The notes beneath the pieces were generated by a model. That model saw only the letters and a program-made list of their open reading frames with translations, was not told the DNA's origin and ran no database searches. Of a stretch of 64,000 nucleotides of DNA, positions 56,024-62,590 are shown piece after piece. The number at the start of each line of letters is the position of its first letter. Positions within the stretch are counted from its first letter, which is position 1. Source of the DNA: Actinomycetaceae bacterium (GTDB taxonomy: Bacteria > Actinomycetota > Actinomycetes > Actinomycetales > Actinomycetaceae); NCBI GenBank assembly GCA_030532405.1, contig JAUNLF010000010.1, positions 1 through 64,000 of the forward strand. The letters are read 5' to 3'. The translations under genes and the position numbers were made by a program.

Positions 56024-56734
56024 TCAGGCGCGATCTTGCGCCCGGTTTGCACTGTGGCGCCAGCCATTGCGTTTGGTGAGCGCCGCGACCGGAATGTGTG
56101 TCGTGCACACGTGCTCCCCTCCGGCCAGGGTTGCAAGCCGTTGGACGTGAACGTCCAAAAGCCTGCCAATAGCTTGGGTTTCTGCTTCGCACAGGCGAGG
56201 AAACTCCTCGGCCACATCCAGAATCGGGCAGTGCCCCTGACATAGCTGAATGGCAAAGTTTCCGCCACCAACGTCGCGCACACTTGCCGCGTAACCGTCC
56301 TGGGTTAACGCGTCAGCCAAAGCGACCGCGCGCGCCCGCGGATCACGGCCCGCCGCACGTACGATTGGAGCGTACTTGCGTTCGATCTCGCGCGAACGAA
56401 TGGCCGCGAAGTTATCAATCGCCTCTTGTCCCGCAGTTTGGGCAAGGTAAGACAAGGCTCGCGAAGCAATTTCGGAGTAGCTGTCTTGAAGCCTCTCGTG
56501 CGCGATCTCGGTGGCAACGTAGTGCCGGGCGGGGCGTCCCCTGCCCCTTGGTCCCGCGGCAGCTAAGTCATGCTCGGCAATCTCCCCCGTCTCTTCAAGG
56601 GTCGTAATGTGCCGGCGAACCGCGGCCGTCGTGAGGCCAAGGATCTTCGCTATAACCGAAGCGGTGACAGGGCCTTTTTCCACAACTAAGTCGAGGACGA
56701 GTTCGCGGGTTCCCTGTTCTTCCGGTTCTGCCAC
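56024..56734 (-). CDS. sufR: SufR-type Fe-S-sensing transcriptional repressor
   Basis: A 236-residue regulator at the head of the suf operon. The winged helix-turn-helix (about 10-80) has VTASVIAKILGLTTAAVRRHIT and a wing GRGRPARHYVATE. The C-terminal part has the cluster Cys ligands in QLCQGHCPILDV (about 168-179) and RLCEAETQ. SufR proteins bind a cluster and repress suf when the cluster is intact. The GTG start is preceded by AGGGAGG. Two inverted GAAGGTGTT elements flank its promoter. Confidence 0.94.
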   Translation of the reverse strand: MAEPEEQGTRELVLDLVVEKGPVTASVIAKILGLTTAAVRRHITTLEETGEIAEHDLAAAGPRGRGRPARHYVATEIAHERLQDSYSEIASRALSYLAQTAGQEAIDNFAAIRSREIERKYAPIVRAAGRDPRARAVALADALTQDGYAASVRDVGGGNFAIQLCQGHCPILDVAEEFPRLCEAETQAIGRLLDVHVQRLATLAGGEHVCTTHIPVAALTKRNGWRHSANRAQDRA

Positions 56735-56793
56735 AGCGTCCTCCCTTCTAAAACCGTCACCTTTAACTTGTAAATCGCGGTGGTGAATCCGCG

Positions 56794-56851
56794 AGTCTAG
56801 AAGGTGTTCCTTCCAGCGCAGTCAAGTCTACCGCTTTTATGCAACACCTTC
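56794..56851 (-). promoter_or_regulatory. sufR promoter with candidate SufR operators
   Basis: GAAGGTGTT at 56800-56808 and its reverse complement AACACCTTC at 56843-56851 lie 43 bp apart. Between and beside them on the minus strand are TTGACT (56820-56825) and TAGACT (56794-56799), spaced 20 bp, longer than ideal. The symmetry around the -35 suggests autorepression. The gap 56735-57074 otherwise contains a CsoR-like operator and no gene. Confidence 0.5.
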
Positions 56852-56987
56852 ATTACGTAATACCTCAAAAGAGTATCTTAAAGTCGAGATGTTTTTCAAA
56901 CTTTTGACGAATCGCTAGATCCCGCGGTTTTGTGGCAGTACACATACTGACACAGGGGTTGGCTCGCTTCTCAAAATATGTCAATAT

Positions 56988-57003
56988 ATACCCCGGAGGG
57001 TAT
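56988..57003. promoter_or_regulatory. CsoR/CstR-like operator
   Basis: ATACCC-CGGA-GGGTAT is a perfect inverted repeat of the type bound by the copper- or persulfide-sensing CsoR/CstR/RcnR family. It lies 71 bp before the small Cys-rich gene. A TTGGCT upstream (56959-56964) could be a -35 box with an AT-rich -10 overlapping the operator. No CsoR gene is in the window. Confidence 0.55.
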
Positions 57004-57074
57004 CCGAAACACATATCCGCAACGCGTAACAAGGTCGCGTTGTATCTAAACCAAGCCAAACACAGGAGGCCAAA

Positions 57075-57221
57075 ATGTGTAGCCCAATCACCTGCCCACG
57101 CTGCAAGAAGACGACCTGGACCGGTTGCGGCAACCACGTCGACCAGGTTCGCGCAATGGTTCCGGCCGACCAGTGGTGCACCTGCGACCGTCCCGACGGT
57201 GCGCTCCCCCAGCCGAACTAA
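57075..57221 (+). CDS. 48-residue Cys-rich conserved protein
   Basis: A tiny protein starting MCSPITCPRCKKTTWTGCG, with seven Cys in 48 residues: Cys 2, 7, 10 and 18, then 35 and 37 (WCTC) plus nearby His 21. The CPRC and WCTC knuckles can bind zinc or another metal. I recall similar short proteins beginning MCxPxTC across actinobacteria, without known function. A strong AGGAGG stands seven bases before the ATG, and a plus-strand terminator follows at 57267, so it is a complete gene. The CsoR-like operator suggests induction by metal or reactive sulfur. Confidence 0.85.
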   Translation: MCSPITCPRCKKTTWTGCGNHVDQVRAMVPADQWCTCDRPDGALPQPN

Positions 57222-57239
57222 AACCTCGGCTCGTCGTGC

Positions 57240-57875
57240 TTAACGGCTGAAAGGTGACCTCAGCCAGGGCGCCTCTGCATCACGCAGGGGCGCCCAATTT
57301 TGTGCCCGCGCCGAAGCAGTCGCCAAAATACCGACCACAGCAGACGGGTTATGTATCTTCCCCGCGTGAATAGCCGACACGGCCTCATCCAATGAAACCC
57401 AACGAAGTGACATGAGTGCCTCTTCATCATCACGCGCGTAACGCTCGCCCTCAGGAACCTCACTAACGTCACGAGCAAGGAAAATCCGCAGCCCCTCCGT
57501 AGAACCACCGGGCGACGTGAAATAGTCCACGAGGACGTCCCACCGCTCGGCAACCAAATCAGCCTCCTCCCACAACTCACGCTTCGCCGCCTCCAAAGGA
57601 GACTCCCCCTCCACATCCAACAAACCCGCCGGAATCTCCCACAACGTCGCCTGCACCGGATGCCGATACTGATCCACCAAAGCCACCTGCGGGCCACCAT
57701 CACCCTCCCGCAACGCAACAATCGCCACAGCACCCGTATGCGCAACATAATGACGCACCACCGGCTCCTGGCCCTCAACCACAACCACGCGGTCCTCATC
57801 CATATCAAAAACCGCGCCCTCCCACACGCGCTCATGCGACGTGACAGGTTTAGACTCGCGGCGGTCAGCGATCAT
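57240..57875 (-). CDS. NUDIX hydrolase, ADP-ribose pyrophosphatase type
   Basis: A 211-residue enzyme predicted to split ADP-ribose. The NUDIX box is PAGLLDVEGESPLEAAKREL (about 88-107) followed by WEEADL. The extra N-terminal strands (VWEGAVFDMDEDRVVV) and the C-terminal MSLRWVSLDEA match the ADP-ribose group, similar to the enzyme beside steA/steB in mycobacteria. I start at 57875, where GGGAG is nine bases upstream; ATG 57884 has none. A frame open to 58040 runs inside murJ. The last codons overlap a terminator on the other strand. Confidence 0.88.
   Translation of the reverse strand: MIADRRESKPVTSHERVWEGAVFDMDEDRVVVVEGQEPVVRHYVAHTGAVAIVALREGDGGPQVALVDQYRHPVQATLWEIPAGLLDVEGESPLEAAKRELWEEADLVAERWDVLVDYFTSPGGSTEGLRIFLARDVSEVPEGERYARDDEEALMSLRWVSLDEAVSAIHAGKIHNPSAVVGILATASARAQNWAPLRDAEAPWLRSPFSR
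57267..57301 (+). terminator. plus-strand terminator inside the NUDIX gene end
   Basis: GGGCGCCTCTGC (57267-57278) and GCAGGGGCGCCC (57284-57295) make a 12-bp stem with one G-U pair and a five-base loop, followed by AATTTT. It lies 45 bp after the small Cys-rich gene and would end its transcript. It is at the same time coding DNA for the C-terminus of the convergent NUDIX protein. Confidence 0.75.
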
Positions 57876-59535
57876 CAGATTCATCTCCCAAATCAGCAGC
57901 GGAAACAGCCTGCGCATACGACATTCGAAGCGTACGAACAACCGTTCTTCGTCCAAACACAATAATAACGCCGGCCAGAACCGCCAGCCCCGCGCCAGCC
58001 GCACCCACAACCGCCACCAAACGAGCAACCGTCGACGCACCCAACCCCGAGATCCACCACGTCACCCCAGACGCCAACAAAGTCGCAAGCAGTAACACGG
58101 GTGCGGACTGCTTCACAACCCGCCCGAAATCACCAACACCGTCCGCACCCGCGGCCCGACGGATCGCCACCAAAGTCGCGATCGCAGCGACACTCATCCC
58201 AACCGTATGCCCACCAGCGATCGCCCTTAACGTCCCAGGCCCATCCGCACCACCGGGCGCAAACAGCAACACCGCCACCACCTGCGCCACAGCCACCGTC
58301 ACCCAACCACCGGCAGCCACCCGCCAAGCAGTTCCCGCAAACGACAGCGCGTACAGTACGCGCTGACCGTAAAACAGAAGCGAAAAACCAAACAGGGCCG
58401 GCGCCATCACAATCAGTGCCGATGCCATCCCGGGCACCGGTGTGAGTAACTCAAAGAACCTGTGCGCCACCGGCGCCATTACCACCAGCAACGCCACACC
58501 CACCAAGGCGGCAACAGAAACACGTTTCGTAGCGTAAGCGCAGGTCGCCTTGAACTTCTGGCTACACCCCGCCTCACCCTGCTCAGACAGCACCGGGAAC
58601 ACCGCGGTCGCTACCGGGTAAGCCAAAATCGCGTACGGCAACCAGTACACGGCCTGCACGTACTGGAACACCGCCACCGTTCCGCCCTGACCGTAAGATC
58701 GCATAAGCCACAGGCCAACAACCACCGAAACCTGTTGCGCAAGCAGCGCGCCCAGCCCGGAAGCCCCCAGGCTAATCGCCCTCGAACGCGTAGAAGAATC
58801 CAAATAGAGGGCGGGCCGGTATCGAAAACCCGCTCGATACGCGGGAATGAAAAGCGGAAGTGAAAGCACGGCAACACCGGCCGTGGTGCCCCAGCCCAGC
58901 ACCTGAACCGCCACGTGAGGCGGCACCGCGTCCGCCGCCGGATTCAACCAGCCGTATGCGGCAAACGTGGCAATAACAACCAGCGAAGACAGCGCCGGAG
59001 CAATAGCGGGCCACAAAAACTTCTTGTAAGCCTGCAAAACCCCGGTCAGCACAATCGATATGCCATAAAGCGGGATCTGCCAAGCAAAGATCTGCAAAAA
59101 CTGCTCAATCAACGCGTGCTGACTGGCCGTATCCGAATCCGCCGGCACCGGCAGCACCTGGGCGATAGTGCCCGCCGCAAAAAACACGGCCAAGCCAACC
59201 GCAAGCAAAATCAGCGTCACCCAAGTCAGCAGGGCGGACGCCACCCTATGAGCTTTCTCGATACGCCCTCGCGCCAACGGGGCCGCCAACAACGGCACCG
59301 TTATCCCCGCCAGCGCACCACCGACGACGATCTCAAAAATAATATTTGGAATCTGATTCGCCGACGCGTAAGCCCCCGCAGTTGCCCCCGAACCAACAAA
59401 GGCAGACTGCGCGAGCCAACGAATAAAACCAACCAGTCGGGACGTCAGCGTCGCAATCGCAATTACGCCGACAGCGCCGGTCGAAGCGCTTCGAAGACGC
59501 GACTTAAAACCGGACGATTTATCGAAGGACGTCAT
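57865..59535 (-). CDS. murJ: lipid II flippase MurJ
   Basis: Moves lipid II across the membrane. The 556-residue MOP-superfamily protein has 14 or so helices. Motifs include LTSRLVGFIRWLAQSAFVGSG at the N-terminus (in parts) with the functional Arg, NQIPNIIFEIVVGGALAGITVPLLA (about 61-85 in parts) and LGWGTTAGVAVLSLPLFIPAY. There is no C-terminal pseudokinase extension, unlike mycobacterial MviN. It lies 28 bp below the MraY/WecA-like gene and overlaps NUDIX by 11 bp. Confidence 0.95.
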   Translation of the reverse strand: MTSFDKSSGFKSRLRSASTGAVGVIAIATLTSRLVGFIRWLAQSAFVGSGATAGAYASANQIPNIIFEIVVGGALAGITVPLLAAPLARGRIEKAHRVASALLTWVTLILLAVGLAVFFAAGTIAQVLPVPADSDTASQHALIEQFLQIFAWQIPLYGISIVLTGVLQAYKKFLWPAIAPALSSLVVIATFAAYGWLNPAADAVPPHVAVQVLGWGTTAGVAVLSLPLFIPAYRAGFRYRPALYLDSSTRSRAISLGASGLGALLAQQVSVVVGLWLMRSYGQGGTVAVFQYVQAVYWLPYAILAYPVATAVFPVLSEQGEAGCSQKFKATCAYATKRVSVAALVGVALLVVMAPVAHRFFELLTPVPGMASALIVMAPALFGFSLLFYGQRVLYALSFAGTAWRVAAGGWVTVAVAQVVAVLLFAPGGADGPGTLRAIAGGHTVGMSVAAIATLVAIRRAAGADGVGDFGRVVKQSAPVLLLATLLASGVTWWISGLGASTVARLVAVVGAAGAGLAVLAGVIIVFGRRTVVRTLRMSYAQAVSAADLGDESDDR

Positions 59536-59563
59536 AGGCGCCCCTAATGAACTCCTTGCCTCA

Positions 59564-60385
59564 CTATGCGTCGGCTCGCTTTACACCAAACTCATCCAGC
59601 GCCGACAGAGCCGGAACCGATTCGATCACCTTCGAAAATGACACCACTTCCGAAGCGCCAATCACGCTCAGGGTGAGGCCCGCCATCGCCGTTCTAAACA
59701 GGCGCGACTGCGGTTGGATCGCCATCATTCCAACTTGGAGTCCAAGCGTGTTTGCGCCAACGTCACCTAGCATCGTGTCGCTTGCAAGGTCGGAGGGCGC
59801 AGCTCCGGCTATCGCACCAATCGTTGCCCCCATCGACCTGGGGCTAAACTGCACTACGTTCACCAAGGTTGCGCACATTGCCGAAGCCTTGAGCGCTCGA
59901 CCCGGGCGCAGGTCAAACAGGTTCGCAATATTTGCAGACCCCGCCATGATGATCGAGTCGATCGCAAGGTCGTACACGTTACGGCCTCGCTTATTGCCTT
60001 CAACCAGCGCGTAACCAACCGCGGAAGACCCAATCGCAGCTACTTTAATGAGGCCGGTGGTGACCCGACCTTCTTGCAGGGCCTCAATGTGTCCGTGGAG
60101 TCCCTTCGGCGCGTTGCCCGCAATCGGACGCAAATCTTCAATGTCATCCGCAAGGCCGGCATTAGCGGTAGCCGTGAACGCCGCGGCGGCCGGGAAGTCA
60201 CGGCGCGCAACAGCGGAACCGATCATTGCCGTCGCAACACCGATACCTTCCGACAAGCTAACATTGTTTCCCTTGTGGTTGGTGCGTTGCAGGGACGGCG
60301 CTGACTTCACAAGGCGCGTCACAATCTGCGTGATCGCGGCGGCTCCTAGTCCGCCTGCGAAAGCAATGGCCCAACGGTTACTCAC
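59564..60385 (-). CDS. MraY/WecA-family (GT4-like) membrane transferase of the SteA/SteB locus
   Basis: A 273-residue membrane protein with about eight helices. Ordered motifs echo MraY/WecA: HKGNNVSLSEGIGV (38-51), GLADDIEDL with the Asp pair (78-86), KGLHGH (94-99), EGRVTTGLIKV (105-115), ANLFDLRPGRALK (154-166) in place of NxxNLxDGLDGL, and LGDVGANTLG (206-215) in place of MGDTGSLALG. This is a distinct, shorter subfamily. It likely transfers a sugar phosphate to, or handles, a polyprenyl phosphate, but no substrate is known. It overlaps steB by 8 bp and precedes murJ by 28 bp, linking it to wall assembly at division. Confidence 0.82.
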   Translation of the reverse strand: MSNRWAIAFAGGLGAAAITQIVTRLVKSAPSLQRTNHKGNNVSLSEGIGVATAMIGSAVARRDFPAAAAFTATANAGLADDIEDLRPIAGNAPKGLHGHIEALQEGRVTTGLIKVAAIGSSAVGYALVEGNKRGRNVYDLAIDSIIMAGSANIANLFDLRPGRALKASAMCATLVNVVQFSPRSMGATIGAIAGAAPSDLASDTMLGDVGANTLGLQVGMMAIQPQSRLFRTAMAGLTLSVIGASEVVSFSKVIESVPALSALDEFGVKRADA

Positions 60386-61376
60386 CGGTTTCCTCCTGGG
60401 TAGTCGTCTGGGTGCTCGTGGCTACATTTTCCACATTAGGCAGTGGCGGCACAATCTGCATCGCAGTTGATGCCGTTCCAAATGCGCGGGCGGTGTTATC
60501 CGCACTCAGCAAAGCTACCACTGATGACACGTGCGCCATCGTGGTACCGACCGACTCGATACTCGTAACCGCGATCCCCTGGTCGCGTACCAGTGCCACA
60601 ATTCCATCCGCAGAGGACGCATCCCCAACAACCACGCCGGATGCGGGAGCCTTCGCAACAGCGCCCGCGAGCGCAACCCACATGGAGGGTTCGACCGCTT
60701 CAACTTCTACCGGCTCGGTGGGCGCGGTTTCTTCTTCCATAACGTCAGGTAGGACGGCCTGGTCGGGGCCAATAAAGATGATCGCATCGGACTGCGTTTG
60801 GTCCTGCTCAAATGAAAGCAACGCGTTTTCCGATTCGGAGAGCATCTCGCGAAGCAGTGTTGTTTCCTCGCTTTGAATCGTCATGATTTCGAGGACGGCC
60901 TGGGACAGCACTTCAGCTTCGGATGCGTCATCGGGAAGCTGCTCCGCCAAGTGGGTAGCAACCGGCCCCGACAACGAGGCGCGATACTGCGCCAAATCCT
61001 CGCTCGCCCAGTTGGGGCTCAAAGTAGCGAACTGGTTGACAGCACCACCGGCAACCTCAACGTATTCGCGGATGGCATCCACGTCCTCCGGGCCGGTATC
61101 AGGCAACGTAATAAACGCGACCTTCTTATCTTTCAAAGTACCCGGCAATACTTGGCGTCCGACCTCGTCAATCCACTGATTGCGCTGCGTAACGCTACTG
61201 CGCATCTGCTCAATTTCTTCACTGGTGCGCGCCTGCGATTCCTTCAGCGACTGCACCTGATTAGTAAGGCCGGACGCGATGGGTGCCTGCAACGGGCCCG
61301 CACCCAACACCACGCCCAAAGCAAGCGCAAGGAACACAGAAATCAGCGAGACCAAGTGGTATCTAAAATCGACCAC
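60378..61376 (-). CDS. steB: SteB (MctB/Rv1698-like) membrane protein
   Basis: A 332-residue protein with a short cytoplasmic N-terminus (MVDFRYHLVSL), one membrane helix (about 8-30, ISVFLALALGVVLGAGPL) and a long extracellular part starting with a coiled coil (about 35-75). The family was named MctB for a copper link in mycobacteria, but in Corynebacterium its partner is SteA and the pair acts at the division septum. Gene order recN-steA-steB supports that role. No copper motif is evident. It is 11 bp below steA. Confidence 0.9.
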   Translation of the reverse strand: MVDFRYHLVSLISVFLALALGVVLGAGPLQAPIASGLTNQVQSLKESQARTSEEIEQMRSSVTQRNQWIDEVGRQVLPGTLKDKKVAFITLPDTGPEDVDAIREYVEVAGGAVNQFATLSPNWASEDLAQYRASLSGPVATHLAEQLPDDASEAEVLSQAVLEIMTIQSEETTLLREMLSESENALLSFEQDQTQSDAIIFIGPDQAVLPDVMEEETAPTEPVEVEAVEPSMWVALAGAVAKAPASGVVVGDASSADGIVALVRDQGIAVTSIESVGTTMAHVSSVVALLSADNTARAFGTASTAMQIVPPLPNVENVATSTQTTTQEETGE

Positions 61377-61387
61377 GGTACCTCCAG

Positions 61388-62590
61388 TTACGTAGTCGGC
61401 GTGCCGGGCGCAAGACCAAGCCAGCCGCGCACAACGTCAACAATGTCGGAAAAATAAACACTAATAATAGACAGGAAAGTCTGCCCCGCCGGCGTGACAG
61501 CCAACGCAACAAACAGTGCCAACAGGCCGGCAGCCGAAAGCATAAACAGTTGGAACGACGAAATACGCGTGCGATAAATGCGCGACACGCCCTTCGCATC
61601 CACAAGCTTCGGGCCAACCACCAGGCGAGTAAAGAACGTGGAAGCCATACCCGAACGGCCCTTGTCCAAGAACTCAACCAAGTTCGAGTGCGTTCCAAGC
61701 GTCACGATAAGACTCGCGCCCTTGGCATCTCCCAAAAGCATCGCGGCATCCTCAGAAGTGCCCGTCGCCGGGAAAATCACGTGTTCAACACCCACGCGTT
61801 CAACGCGTTCAAGGCCGGGCGCCCGCCCATCGCGGTAGGCGTGAACGACAATCTCCGCACCGCAGCTCAGCGCCTTGTCCGATACGGAATCCATATCGCC
61901 AATAATCATGTCCGGCTTAAAACCGGCCTCTAATATGGCGTCAGCCCCGCCGTCCACACCAACCAAAACCGGCCTGTAGTCGCGGATGTAAGACTTCAAC
62001 AAGTCCAGGTCTTCCTTGTAGTGGTACCCGCGCACAACCACCAGCATGTGGCGATTGCGGAACTTCGTACGCACATCAGGAATACCAACCGAGTTAAGCA
62101 ACAAGTCGCGTTCGCGAGCCAAATACTCCATGGTGTTTGCCGCAAACGCCTCAATCTGGGTGGACATGCCCTCGCGGGCTTCTTCCATCGCCAAAGCGTT
62201 AGTTTCCTCGGTTTGCAGCACGCCCTCGGCAATTAAACGATCACCCGTAAACACGGCGTTTTCTTTAATCGTTACCGAATCGCCCTCGCGAAGCGTCATA
62301 ATATCGGGGCCGAGGTCGTCAATCAGGGGTATGCCGGCCTCCAGCAAGATGCCCGGCCCCAGGTTCGGGTAACGCCCGGTAGTTGACTTTGCCGCATTCA
62401 AAACGGCTGCCGGCTCCTTCGCAACCAGGGATTCAGCGGCTACGCGATCAAGGTCCGCGTGATCAATCACCGCTACTTCACCCGGTTCTAGTCGGCGTGC
62501 CAGCTTCTTTGTGCGTTCGTCAACTCGCACCCGAGTCGCCTCAGAGGCAACAACGGGCGCAGTTTTAGACCTATTAAAGAAACGTTTCAC
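61388..62590 (-). CDS. steA: cytokinetic-ring protein SteA
   Basis: A 400-residue protein. The N-terminal half has GEVAVIDHADLDRVAAESLV and NLGPGILLEAGIPLIDDLG. The middle has a thiamin-pyrophosphokinase-like fold with LVGVDGGADAILEAG and MIIGDMDSVSDKAL (about 210-240). The C-terminus carries a membrane helix (about 350-370) and an extracellular end. SteA binds SteB and takes part in septal peptidoglycan remodelling in Corynebacterium. It overlaps recN by 4 bp. Confidence 0.91.
   Translation of the reverse strand: MKRFFNRSKTAPVVASEATRVRVDERTKKLARRLEPGEVAVIDHADLDRVAAESLVAKEPAAVLNAAKSTTGRYPNLGPGILLEAGIPLIDDLGPDIMTLREGDSVTIKENAVFTGDRLIAEGVLQTEETNALAMEEAREGMSTQIEAFAANTMEYLARERDLLLNSVGIPDVRTKFRNRHMLVVVRGYHYKEDLDLLKSYIRDYRPVLVGVDGGADAILEAGFKPDMIIGDMDSVSDKALSCGAEIVVHAYRDGRAPGLERVERVGVEHVIFPATGTSEDAAMLLGDAKGASLIVTLGTHSNLVEFLDKGRSGMASTFFTRLVVGPKLVDAKGVSRIYRTRISSFQLFMLSAAGLLALFVALAVTPAGQTFLSIISVYFSDIVDVVRGWLGLAPGTPTT

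Noticed and set aside
57876..58040. N-terminal extension of the NUDIX protein
   Set aside because: The extra 55 residues lie inside murJ, are Trp/Arg/Leu-rich shadow sequence, and a ribosome site supports 57875.
60378..61376. Calling the SteB-like protein a copper outer-membrane channel (MctB)
   Set aside because: No copper motif or outer-membrane context; the steA partner and recent family work favour a division role.
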